A stretch of DNA of 64,000 bases, from contig NZ_RHHP01000041.1 of assembly GCF_003710815.1 (NCBI RefSeq), positions 1 through 64,000 on the forward strand, in the 5' to 3' direction. The position numbers and the translations under genes were made by a program. Source of the stretch: Brevibacillus centrosporus. Lineage in GTDB: Bacteria > Bacillota > Bacilli > Brevibacillales > Brevibacillaceae. Position 1 is the stretch's first letter. Each line of letters starts with the position of its first letter. Positions 8,596-16,344 of the stretch are shown piece by piece. The notes beneath the pieces are model-generated. The model made no database searches and had not been told where the DNA came from. It worked only from the letters and a program-made list of their open reading frames with translations.

Positions 8596-9117
8596 CTAAA
8601 GCTTGTCAAAACGCATCCAGGCCACCAGGTTATTGGCGAGTCCAAAGCTCGCCTTGTAGCTTTTTCCCTGATAGATAACTTCCTTTTCGCCAGTTCCCAT
8701 CCCGTATAATTGGGTCAGCTTTTCGGAAGCGTCATACATGGCCAGCCCTCTGATCGTTTTAAACTTCTGCGCATCCTCCTGCGGCACTCCGCTTAGCATG
8801 ATGGATTGAAGCTGGCCCTTCTGCACTTTCAAAATGAGCTGGGTCCGGTCGATCAGCAGCATCCCCATGACGGCGTCTCCCTCTCCTGCCGCCATTTGAT
8901 CCACCGTGTATGTCTGCCTCGTCACCATATCCATGAAATCAGCCTTGGTCGGCCTTAGAATTTCGATTGCTTCCTTGACGTTTTGACCTAAATAGACTCC
9001 ATTAATCCCATACTCTTTTGGATTTTCTGCATCAAATTCATTTCCAGAGCATGCCTGCAGGAAAATAACTGCCAATACGAACATCACCATCATTTGAATA
9101 AATCGGGTATACTTCAT
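8596..9117 (-). CDS. Hypothetical lipoprotein
   Basis: A 173-residue predicted lipoprotein: charged start MKYTR, hydrophobic core, lipobox LQAC at about residues 20-23, then a soluble domain. A segment GINGVYLGQNVKEAIEILRP resembles the short helical-repeat proteins in which a YLG-x-N-x-x-E unit binds or assembles, but I do not recognise a family. The ATG at 9117 has AAAGGTGGGCGTC upstream. It is followed by no partner gene. Function unknown; surface location on the membrane is inferred from the lipobox. Confidence 0.65.
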   Translation of the reverse strand: MKYTRFIQMMVMFVLAVIFLQACSGNEFDAENPKEYGINGVYLGQNVKEAIEILRPTKADFMDMVTRQTYTVDQMAAGEGDAVMGMLLIDRTQLILKVQKGQLQSIMLSGVPQEDAQKFKTIRGLAMYDASEKLTQLYGMGTGEKEVIYQGKSYKASFGLANNLVAWMRFDKL

Positions 9118-9188
9118 GACGCCCACCTTTTCGCCAGTATGTACCCCGCTATCTTACCGCACTGCTGTCTATGCGGCAAGAATGGTTG

Positions 9189-9632
9189 TTATCTCCGTGG
9201 CCCCGTCACTTTCTCCCGCGGGCGATTCGGTGGTTGGTTGCTATTCATGCTCTGCTTATAGCCCTCTACAATTTTCAAGAGGGAAGCGAAAAATGGCGAG
9301 CCAAACACGGCTACGATTCCCCAGATCCAGGTTCCCAGCTTCCACGAATGCTCTACATAGGCCGTCTTTGCTCCAGTCAGGATGAGGGCAGGGTCTATGC
9401 CCATCACCCCGAAAATGATGCCGGCAGCTACAACAGAGATGAGCAGATTGAAAAAGCGTTTGTAGTGATTCAGCCTGGCTGCATGATTCACATCTTCCCA
9501 GCAATCCTCCTTGGGCTCGTAATCCGTTGCCAGAAATGGAATGACCGACTTGCACGCCTCTGTTACCCCAGCTGCTGCACTCGATACCGCCGTTACATAA
9601 ATAAGAAACGCTATAGATGAGTCCAAATTCAC
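9189..9632 (-). CDS. Hypothetical membrane protein
   Basis: A 147-residue protein with about three membrane helices (residues 3-25, 60-85 and 100-125) separated by a short acidic cytoplasmic or outer loop (ATDYEPKEDCWED), with a basic Pro-rich tail. Not recognised. Tandem GTG codons at 9635 and 9632 lie just after AGGGGGTGGAG; the second gives the better spacing. The sequence before these codons in the same frame has no ribosome binding site. It lies alone between a lipoprotein gene and a divergent DinB-like gene. Confidence 0.55.
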   Translation of the reverse strand: MNLDSSIAFLIYVTAVSSAAAGVTEACKSVIPFLATDYEPKEDCWEDVNHAARLNHYKRFFNLLISVVAAGIIFGVMGIDPALILTGAKTAYVEHSWKLGTWIWGIVAVFGSPFFASLLKIVEGYKQSMNSNQPPNRPREKVTGPRR

Positions 9633-9761
9633 CACACCACTCCACCCCCTAGTACATTTGTATGGGAGAAAGCGGATAATCATGAACGAAACCGTTTTCC
9701 TGGGGCGGATTTTAAGGTAACATGGACGCATACCACCATTTTAAGGAAAGGGGTTTTTTCT

Positions 9762-10238
9762 ATGTCTAACAGCTCTTACATCTGGGATTCCTACGATCTG
9801 GTACGCAACATCACCCTGTCCGCATTGAACAGTGTTTCTGAAGAGGTGGCAGACGTCATACCTGAAGGCTTTAACAACAACATTCGCTGGAACTTCGGTC
9901 ACATCCTGGTTACTCAAGACCTCTTCATGTACGGCCCAAGCTGTCCGAACTTGCCTGCAAACTATGCAGCACTGTTTGCGCCAGGTACCAAGCCTGCAAA
10001 CTGGGAAGGCGACGTTCCTTCGTTGGCAACTCTCGCTGCGCAATTGGAGGAGCAAAAGGCTCGCATTAAAGAAACCTTTGCTGATCGTTTGGATGAAAAG
10101 CTGTCACAGCCATTCCAGCTCGGTAACAAAGGAACTATGAACACCATTGGCGAACTGTTTACTTTTTCCTTGTTCCATGAAGGTATGCATATGAACGCGC
10201 TGGGCGCTTTGAAGAAAGCAACCACTACAGGAAAATAG
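9762..10238 (+). CDS. DinB family protein
   Basis: A 158-residue four-helix DinB/YfiT-type protein. The expected metal-binding histidines are present: one in NIRWNFGHILVTQ (about residue 48) and two in SLFHEGMHMN (about 138 and 142). Members include bacillithiol S-transferases and proteins of unknown activity; some maleylpyruvate isomerases have a DinB-like fold, but nothing here links it to the gentisate cluster 50 kb away. The ATG follows GGAAAGGGG at a usual distance. It ends at a strong terminator and is monocistronic. Confidence 0.75.
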   Translation: MSNSSYIWDSYDLVRNITLSALNSVSEEVADVIPEGFNNNIRWNFGHILVTQDLFMYGPSCPNLPANYAALFAPGTKPANWEGDVPSLATLAAQLEEQKARIKETFADRLDEKLSQPFQLGNKGTMNTIGELFTFSLFHEGMHMNALGALKKATTTGK

Positions 10239-10253
10239 GCATGCCTGCAAAGC

Positions 10254-10285
10254 AAAAGCCCGGGATTACAATCCGGGCTTTTTTT
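10254..10285 (+). terminator. Terminator of the DinB-like gene
   Basis: GCCCGG (10258-10263) pairs with CCGGGC (10273-10278) with flanking A-T pairs, followed by T7. Confidence 0.9.
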
Positions 10286-10312
10286 GTATCCTTTGCTAAC
10301 CGCGCTTTTCGC

Positions 10313-10548
10313 AAAAATGAAACCGCCCCCAATAAGGGAGCGGTCCTTGTCGAGCCCAATTGCTTATGGGGTTTTACCGATTATTCTCTTTGGCACTTCA
10401 ACCTCCACGAGAGAGTTTGCTTTACCGTAAGAATCTAGGTTGTTCCACCAACGCGACTTTCGCCGACTGCTTGTTCATGTGTATCCACGGATATTCGCCT
10501 CCTGCAAGGCTTTACGCCGTTTAAACCATGAATCATCGGGCTCGACAA
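10313..10548 (-). ncRNA. Candidate structured non-coding RNA downstream of phoH
   Basis: On the - strand an 11-bp perfect inverted repeat (TTGTCGAGCCC read at 10548-10538, partner GGGCTCGACAA at 10357-10347) would close a roughly 200-nt RNA. The closing stem is followed directly by a terminator (nine-pair stem 10322-10344 with a T-rich tail). A CATAAT -10-like element (10558-10553) lies 5-7 bases before the 5' arm. Inside are small hairpins such as CGGC-GAAA-GUCG. Short reading frames occur but none is convincing. I could not match it to 6S RNA, tmRNA, SRP RNA or RNase P RNA by eye. Confidence 0.5.
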
Positions 10549-10588
10549 ACCTATTATGATCCCATTTCTCAAAAGCTATACACCTTTT

Positions 10589-11923
10589 TTACAAAAGATC
10601 GGCAGCGAGCTGTGCCAGTACGCTCCGTTCGCCTTTTTCCAGCTTGATGTGCCCCGCCAGCTTTTGATCCTTGAACAGCTCCACGACATAGGTCAAGCCG
10701 TTGTTACTCTCATCCAAATACGGATGGTCAATCTGTTCCGGGTCACCCATCAGCACGATCTTGGAGCCATCGCCAACGCGGGTCAGGATCGTTTTCACCT
10801 CATGCTTCGTCAGGTTTTGCGCTTCATCGATAATGATGAACTGCCCTGGGATGGAGCGCCCCCGAATATAGGTCAATGCCTCTACCTGCAAACTCCCCAT
10901 GCCCGCCAAAATTTTATCCAAATCTCCAGGACGTTTCGTATTGAACAAGTATTCCAGATTATCGTAAATCGGCTGCATCCATGGCCTCAGCTTTTCTTCC
11001 TTCTCGCCAGGCAGGTAGCCGATGTCTTTTCCGAGTGGAACAATCGGTCTTGCAACCAGAAGCTTTTTGTATTTCTGCTGATCCTCAATTTGCAAAAGTC
11101 CTGCGGCCAATGCCAGCAGGGTTTTTCCTGTTCCGGCCTTGCCAGTCATGGTGACCAGCGGGATATCGTCTCGAAGCAATAGCTCTGTCGCCATTCGCTG
11201 CTGAACGTTCCGCGCTCGTATCCCCCAGATCGGGTCGTCATCCGATACGAGCATCTCCAATGCTTTGCCATCTGGATCAACCTTGCCGATAGCGGATATT
11301 GATGGGTTGATTTCATCCTTCAATACCAGGAATTGATGAGGATAAAATCGGTATTTTGGAAAACAAGAGGCAAGCTGCAGCCTTCGCGTCGCATAGTAAG
11401 ATTTAATGATCTCGGAGGCGACCATCATTTTCTGATACCCCGTATAAATGCTGGAGAATTCACCTACCACGCGATCAGAAAGGAAGTCTTCCGCTGTCAG
11501 GCTCAGCGCATCTGCCTTGACACGCATCAACGCGTCCTTGCTGACGAGAATGACGGGGCGGGGGTTTGGAGAAAGGTTTTCTTCTTCTTGCAGATTCAAT
11601 GCGACAGCGAGGATGCGATTGTCGTTCGTCATTTCGGTAAACTGTTTTTGCAGCTGATGCAGCGAAGAATGATTCAGCTCCACTCGGAAGAGTCCGCCCG
11701 TTTCCAGCGTGATCCCTGTGTGCAAGTGTCCCAGCTCACGGAAGCTGTCAAAAAGCCGCGAAACGTACCGTGCGTTGCGGCCTATTTCATCCATGTACCG
11801 CTTTTTGGAATCAATTTCTTCCAACACCACTGCGGGTATAACAATTTCATTGTCGGCGAAGGAAAACATCGCCCGTGGATCTTGCAGGAGTACGTTGGTG
11901 TCCAGTACGTAGATTTTCTTCAA
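10589..11923 (-). CDS. ylaK: PhoH family ATPase with N-terminal PIN domain (YlaK)
   Basis: A 444-residue protein. Residues 1-140 are a PIN domain (VLDTNVLLQDP with Asp8, later acidic residues in LVSKDALMRVKAD), predicted ribonuclease. Residues 240-444 are a PhoH ATPase with Walker A GKAGTGKT (261-268) and Walker B FIIIDEAQ (362-369). PhoH2-type proteins couple RNA unwinding to cleavage. Start is TTG at 11923, preceded by GGAGG with seven-base spacing. Adjacent to a ylaJ-like gene as in B. subtilis. A candidate structured RNA lies immediately downstream on the same strand. Confidence 0.9.
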   Translation of the reverse strand: MKKIYVLDTNVLLQDPRAMFSFADNEIVIPAVVLEEIDSKKRYMDEIGRNARYVSRLFDSFRELGHLHTGITLETGGLFRVELNHSSLHQLQKQFTEMTNDNRILAVALNLQEEENLSPNPRPVILVSKDALMRVKADALSLTAEDFLSDRVVGEFSSIYTGYQKMMVASEIIKSYYATRRLQLASCFPKYRFYPHQFLVLKDEINPSISAIGKVDPDGKALEMLVSDDDPIWGIRARNVQQRMATELLLRDDIPLVTMTGKAGTGKTLLALAAGLLQIEDQQKYKKLLVARPIVPLGKDIGYLPGEKEEKLRPWMQPIYDNLEYLFNTKRPGDLDKILAGMGSLQVEALTYIRGRSIPGQFIIIDEAQNLTKHEVKTILTRVGDGSKIVLMGDPEQIDHPYLDESNNGLTYVVELFKDQKLAGHIKLEKGERSVLAQLAADLL

Positions 11924-12105
11924 AATCTCGCCTCCTATTACCCATCTTATATACCCTATGCAATTTTTGGAGGGATGCTCTGGTGCGGCGACGTGATGTA
12001 CTACAGTTTATGTTGACGGATACACAGATAGACGGACCTTTCCCAGAATGAAAACAAGCTGGCCGGAACAAAATACTCGTAACTGCTGGGAAAAGGAGAA
12101 TGCCT

Positions 12106-12720
12106 GTGAAACGGACTGTTACCTACTACCTTGGTATTTGCGTGTTGCTCACCGCATGCATGTCAGGCAATAAACCGCCGGCCAACCAGGCTGCGCCGCC
12201 GCCCAATCAACAAGTGCCCCATACGCAGCGCGTTCAGCAAACTGCGCCGCAGCCGACGTATAATCAATCCTCGCAAGCGACAGCGGATCGCCTCGTCCAG
12301 CTGGCGACTCGTGTGAAAAAGGTAAACGGTGCGACTGCTGTCGTGATCGGAAAAATTGCCGTCGTAGGTATCGATGTGGATGCGAGTCTGGACCGGCCAG
12401 AAGTGGGAGTCATCAAGTACACCGTTGCCGAAGCGCTCAAGGAGGATCCTCAGGGGGCCAATGCGGTTGTAACGGCTGACCCTGATATCGTCCAGCGCCT
12501 CCGAGAAATGACGGCAGATATTCGCCGCGGTCATCCTGTATCCGGTTTTGTCGAAGAACTGGCGGATATCGTAGGACGCATCATTCCTCAACTGCCTCGT
12601 GATGTACGCCATCGTGAAGAAACACCGTCACAAGAAAATGAGCAGCGCATCAACAAGAGCAACAACTCACATCCAACCGGGAACAAGAATATCAACGTCA
12701 ATCGAACAGGTGCACCTTAA
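12106..12720 (+). CDS. ylaJ: YhcN/YlaJ family sporulation lipoprotein
   Basis: A 204-residue lipoprotein (lipobox LLTAC, Cys about 19), a Pro/Gln/Asn-rich linker (residues 25-65), then the YhcN/YlaJ domain of about 120 residues with the pattern AVVIGKIAVVGIDVDASLD and a basic Asn-rich tail. Members are found in the spore inner membrane and affect germination. The GTG at 12106 has AAAAGGAG seven bases away; an ATG at 12100 is only one base from that site. It is divergent from ylaK, as expected for this locus. A second family member lies at 22117. Confidence 0.85.
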   Translation: MKRTVTYYLGICVLLTACMSGNKPPANQAAPPPNQQVPHTQRVQQTAPQPTYNQSSQATADRLVQLATRVKKVNGATAVVIGKIAVVGIDVDASLDRPEVGVIKYTVAEALKEDPQGANAVVTADPDIVQRLREMTADIRRGHPVSGFVEELADIVGRIIPQLPRDVRHREETPSQENEQRINKSNNSHPTGNKNINVNRTGAP

Positions 12721-12731
12721 ACACATGCAGC

Positions 12732-12778
12732 AAAAAAAGGCATTCGCCCAGGCTTTTACGCCCGGGAGAATGCCTTTT
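12732..12778. terminator. Bidirectional terminator between ylaJ-like and metC
   Basis: GGCATTC (12739-12745) pairs with GAATGCC (12768-12774), with A7 before and T4 after, and an inner GC-rich stem. The metC stop codon lies within its loop region. Confidence 0.85.
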
Positions 12779-13943
12779 CTGATGGCGCCGCCGCCTCCAA
12801 AGAAGGCAGGGAATCCAATGCTTGCTGCAAATCCAAAATCAAATCATCCACATCTTCGAGTCCAGCCGATAGACGGATCAGCCCGTCGGTAATCCCGCGC
12901 TGTGCTCTTTCCTCTGCTGGCATCGCCGCATGCGACATCGCTGCCGGGTAGGAGAGAATCGTTTCAACGGCCCCCAGGCTCACAGCGACGATCGGCAGCT
13001 TCACCCGATCAAAAAGCGCTTTTGCCCGTTCGCGGCTCCCTACGTCAAAGGAAAGCACAGCACCATGACCACTGGCTTGCGCTTCCTGGATCTCATGGCC
13101 AGGATGGTCAGCCAGACCCGTGTAATAGACGCGCGTGACGGCAGGATGTGCCTGGAGCCAATGCGCGATTTTTTCTGCAGTACGTGTGCTGACATCCAGA
13201 CGCGCTTTTAATGTTTTCAGACCGCGCATGACCAGCCAGCAGTCCTGTACGCCGAGAATCGCCCCCATGCCGTTTTGTATAAAGTAGAGCTGTTCTCCCA
13301 GCGCTGTATCGCGTGTAACCGCCAAACCAGCTACGACATCGCTGTGACCTCCGATGAATTTTGTCGCGCTGTGAATGACAATATCTGCCCCCAGCTCCAG
13401 CGGGCGCTGATAATACGGGGTCAAAAACGTGTTATCCACGATGACCAACAACCCGTTTTCTTTCCCAATTTGACACACAGCCGATAGATCTGTCACCTTT
13501 AGTGTAGGATTGGACGGTGTCTCCAAATAGATGCCCTTTGTCGTCGGCTGGATCGCAGCCCTGACGGCTTCTGTCTGTGAGGCATCAACGAACGTGACGG
13601 TTATCCCCATCCGGGACAGCACTTTCGTCAAGAAGCGAAAAGTCCCTCCATAGACGTCCTCTGCAACGACGACATGATCCCCAGCGGAAAAAAGCATGAA
13701 CACGCTGGAAATGGCAGCCATACCGGAAGCAAAAGCGAAGCCTCTCTCTCCGCCCTCTAGACCTGCAATCGCGTGCTCCAAGGCTTCGCGGGTCGGATTG
13801 CCGGACCGCGCATAATCGAATTTGCCTGGCTGATCCAAATCAGCCTGATGAAACGTAGAAGCCTGGTAAATCGGTACCGACGACGCGCCTGTAGCCGGAT
13901 CAAAGCACGATGTGCCATGCAGCACTCTGGTGGCAAAATTCAT
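12756..13943 (-). CDS. metC: Cystathionine beta-lyase
   Basis: A 395-residue PLP enzyme of the Cys/Met metabolism family, expected to split cystathionine to homocysteine, pyruvate and ammonia. Visible motifs are SGNPTREALE, the substrate/PLP segment ASGMAA, VDNTFLTPY and the Schiff-base lysine in HSATKFIGGHSDV. The ATG at 13943 overlaps the metI stop codon by four bases (ATGA) and follows GGGGGGAG, so translation is likely coupled. Assignment as MetC rather than MetI rests on gene order matching B. subtilis metI-metC and on similarity. Controlled by the SAM-I riboswitch before metI. Confidence 0.85.
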   Translation of the reverse strand: MNFATRVLHGTSCFDPATGASSVPIYQASTFHQADLDQPGKFDYARSGNPTREALEHAIAGLEGGERGFAFASGMAAISSVFMLFSAGDHVVVAEDVYGGTFRFLTKVLSRMGITVTFVDASQTEAVRAAIQPTTKGIYLETPSNPTLKVTDLSAVCQIGKENGLLVIVDNTFLTPYYQRPLELGADIVIHSATKFIGGHSDVVAGLAVTRDTALGEQLYFIQNGMGAILGVQDCWLVMRGLKTLKARLDVSTRTAEKIAHWLQAHPAVTRVYYTGLADHPGHEIQEAQASGHGAVLSFDVGSRERAKALFDRVKLPIVAVSLGAVETILSYPAAMSHAAMPAEERAQRGITDGLIRLSAGLEDVDDLILDLQQALDSLPSLEAAAPSEKAFSRA

Positions 13944-15103
13944 CGCACACTCCCCCCAAGCGTCAAGCTCGCATCCAGCGCCTGGCACAAGTCTGCAATC
14001 AGGTCATCCGGATGCTCAATGCCTACAGACAAGCGGAGCAGACGGTCACATACCCCGACATACTCGCGAATCTCCAGTGGGATATCCGCATGTGTCTGCG
14101 TCGCCGGATATGTACACAACGATTCAACCCCACCCAGACTTTCTGCAAAGGATACGATTTGCAAATGCTTCAAAAACGGCTTCACTTGATCCGCTGAGCG
14201 CACCCGGAAGGAAACCATGCCACTAAATCCACTCGACTGCTTCAACTGCACCTCGTGTCCCGGATGATCCACCAGCCCAGGATAAAAGACTTCCGTTACG
14301 GCTGGATGCTCTTTCAGCTTGCTCGCCACGGCAAAGGCATTGGATTGATGGCGTTGCATCCGCAAGGCCAGAGTCTTCATCCCCCGAAGCAGAAGCCAGC
14401 TGTCCTGTGGACCTAAAACCGCTCCGATGGAATTATGCAAAAAACGGATTTTTTCCGATAACTCTTGCCCTTTTGTTACGATCAAACCTGCCAGCACATC
14501 ATTGTGTCCGCCGAGATACTTGGTCGCGCTATGCAGGACGATATCTGCTCCCAGCTCAAGTGGACGTTGACAATAGGGAGTCATGAACGTATTGTCTACG
14601 ATGGTCAAGAGACCGTGCTGTTTTGCAAGCTGCGCCACTTCTCCTATATCCGTAATCTGAATCAGGGGGTTTGTCGGTGTCTCCACAAAAATGGCTTTGG
14701 TTTCAGGCTTCACAGCTGATTCCAGCACTGCCAAGTCACGCAAATCTACATACGAGAACGTCAATCCGTATCGGGACAAAACCTGTTCAAACAGTCGATA
14801 TGTCCCCCCGTACAAGTCTAGTGAGACAATCAAATGATCTCCTTGGGAAAACAAGCCCATGACGGTGTGGATAGCCGCCATTCCGGAAGCACACGCGAAG
14901 CCGCCATCGCCTGATTCCGCTGCCGCAATCGCCTCTTCCAGAACCACCCGAGTAGGATTCGCTGTTCGCGTATAATCAAACCCTGTGCTTTCCCCCAACG
15001 TCGGATGGCGATAAGCTGTTGAATAGTAGACAGGGAAATTAACCGCCCCCGTCTTTTCGTCTTTCCCTACACCCGCTTGAACAAGTTTTGTCTCCAAATG
15101 CAT
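13940..15103 (-). CDS. metI: Cystathionine gamma-synthase / O-acylhomoserine thiolyase
   Basis: A 387-residue PLP enzyme joining an activated homoserine ester with cysteine (and in B. subtilis also with sulfide). Motifs: YTRTANPTR, ASGMAAIHT, VDNTFMTPY, Schiff-base lysine in HSATKYLGGHNDV and the C-terminal ESLGGVESL. The start at 15103 has GGAGGGAGAG upstream; the first 12 residues of the longer frame lack a ribosome binding site. First gene of a two-gene methionine operon, directly downstream of a SAM-I riboswitch that would stop transcription when SAM is plentiful. Confidence 0.9.
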   Translation of the reverse strand: MHLETKLVQAGVGKDEKTGAVNFPVYYSTAYRHPTLGESTGFDYTRTANPTRVVLEEAIAAAESGDGGFACASGMAAIHTVMGLFSQGDHLIVSLDLYGGTYRLFEQVLSRYGLTFSYVDLRDLAVLESAVKPETKAIFVETPTNPLIQITDIGEVAQLAKQHGLLTIVDNTFMTPYCQRPLELGADIVLHSATKYLGGHNDVLAGLIVTKGQELSEKIRFLHNSIGAVLGPQDSWLLLRGMKTLALRMQRHQSNAFAVASKLKEHPAVTEVFYPGLVDHPGHEVQLKQSSGFSGMVSFRVRSADQVKPFLKHLQIVSFAESLGGVESLCTYPATQTHADIPLEIREYVGVCDRLLRLSVGIEHPDDLIADLCQALDASLTLGGSVR

Positions 15104-15140
15104 CTGTTTTCTCTCCCTCCAATAGTGTAAGAGGGGCATG

Positions 15141-15320
15141 AAAAAAAGCCCCTTTCCTCTGAAAGAAGGCTTTGATTACGTCGCCGTAAGCAAGACCTTC
15201 TCATCTTTCAGAGTTTGATAACTCTGCAGGAATTAGCACCATTATCTCCCTGTATAAATACAGGTGATTGGTTGCCGGGCATCATCGGGCCAGTCCCTCC
15301 GCCTCTCTGGATAAGAAGAT
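15141..15320 (-). promoter_or_regulatory. SAM-I (S-box) riboswitch with terminator
   Basis: The - strand carries the S-box landmarks in order: CTTATCCAGAGAGGCGGAGG, GCCCGGCAACC, GGTGCTAATTCC and GAAAGATGAGAAGG. P1 is nine pairs (CTTCTTATC with GATGAGAAG). Downstream is a terminator (AAAGCC...GGCTTT plus T7, 15141-15173); CTCTGAAAG in the aptamer can instead pair with CTTTCAGAG of the terminator arm to form an antiterminator. This is the known logic: SAM binding stops transcription of metI-metC. Confidence 0.95.
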
Positions 15321-15399
15321 TGCTATTCAATTTGATTGATCCTAATACTAACGGATGGGCATCTTCCTTGTCAACAGGATTTTCCACCTAGCCCCTTCG

Positions 15400-15858
15400 C
15401 TAGTTTGCGTTCTTCAAAGCTTCCATCACTTGATTGTCCAGCTTGGCCGCTGCATTTTTATCGTATGTTTTTTCATATTGCGGCTCGACAGAAATACGAG
15501 AACCATAGAACATGATGTCCCGCACTGCTTCAATGGCTATTTCCACCATAGCCAGCTTGAGTGGAACACCTTCGAGCCTTTCCGATTTTACGACCGCCCG
15601 ACCGTTGATCGCATAAGAGGAGCCAGCCCCGATCAGATGCAAAACAACCTGCGGCTCTTTTGTAATATTGGTTAAGATGCGCGATCGGTTATCCACAGCA
15701 AAGCGGATCAAATCGCTAGACGCCGCATAAGTCCAGGACAAGGAACTGAGGGCAGGAGAACCCGACTCGTGATCGATGGTAGCCAGCGTGACAAAACGCT
15801 CCTTTTGCAAGAGCCCATACAATTCTTCTGACAGGGATCGGGAAACGGTTTCAGCCAT
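15400..15858 (-). CDS. Pyridoxamine 5'-phosphate oxidase-like FMN-binding split-barrel protein
   Basis: A 152-residue protein with the split-barrel pattern (FVTLATIDHESGSPALSSLSW, then IRFAVDNRSRILTNI and QVVLHLIGAGSSYAINGRAVV). These small family members bind FMN or related cofactors and are mostly uncharacterised; true PdxH proteins are longer. The ATG at 15858 is preceded by AAGGAGG. Monocistronic, upstream of but not in the metI operon (the riboswitch lies between). Specific reaction unknown. Confidence 0.75.
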   Translation of the reverse strand: MAETVSRSLSEELYGLLQKERFVTLATIDHESGSPALSSLSWTYAASSDLIRFAVDNRSRILTNITKEPQVVLHLIGAGSSYAINGRAVVKSERLEGVPLKLAMVEIAIEAVRDIMFYGSRISVEPQYEKTYDKNAAAKLDNQVMEALKNAN

Positions 15859-16005
15859 TTTGCTTGCCTCCTTGTAAACGTAACGTACGCTTATTGTACC
15901 CTCCTGGAAAAGGTTTAGGCAAACGTTTCCTCTTTGTCTTGCTTCTCCCTCTTTTTTTCCCTAAACTGGAAGAAATCCAAACGACTGAGAAATGGAGGCT
16001 ACCTG

Positions 16006-16335
16006 ATGACTCCCACTGACCGCTTGCTTACCCAAATTGACCAGTTGCTGCAGGAAATCAAAGAGGTGCGCAAACTAAACGAGCGTATGGATAAAATCGC
16101 CATGTTTCTCGAAGATATTCGTCTCGCAGACATCGTCCAAAACTATACAGCCCCGCGCAAGCTGCTCTGGATCAATTTCCTCGCAGGCCTTGCCCGGGGT
16201 CTGGGTCTGACACTAGGAACTGCCATCGTGCTTGCGCTGCTTGGCTCGCTCCTGTCTCAGTTCTTATCCATACCGATTATTGGCGATTACATAAAAGACT
16301 TGGTAGACTACGTACAATCCTACAAGCAGCCGTGA
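16006..16335 (+). CDS. DUF5665 family membrane-anchored protein
   Basis: A 109-residue protein: an N-terminal coiled coil (about residues 4-40, LLTQIDQLLQEIKEVRKLNE), then a segment APRKLLWINFLAGLARGLG and one membrane helix (about 60-85), and an amphipathic tail (IPIIGDYIKDLVDYV). This matches the DUF5665 pattern in Bacilli and Clostridia; function unknown. The ATG at 16006 has GGAGG at normal spacing. The upstream 24 codons of the longer frame lack a ribosome binding site. Confidence 0.75.
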   Translation: MTPTDRLLTQIDQLLQEIKEVRKLNERMDKIAMFLEDIRLADIVQNYTAPRKLLWINFLAGLARGLGLTLGTAIVLALLGSLLSQFLSIPIIGDYIKDLVDYVQSYKQP

Positions 16336-16344
16336 GACCCATGA

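Noticed and set aside
10241..10438. 65-codon + strand frame in the phoH downstream gap
   Set aside because: It runs through a terminator and the candidate RNA and has no ribosome binding site.
10313..10548. Identification as 6S RNA, tmRNA, SRP RNA, RNase P RNA or T-box
   Set aside because: I checked for the landmark motifs I know from memory and found none convincing; left as unnamed.
10380..10588. A - strand frame with one in-frame TGA that reads protein-like, suggesting selenocysteine
   Set aside because: All three frames look equally protein-like here, no start codon fits, and the stem plus terminator better explain the region as RNA.
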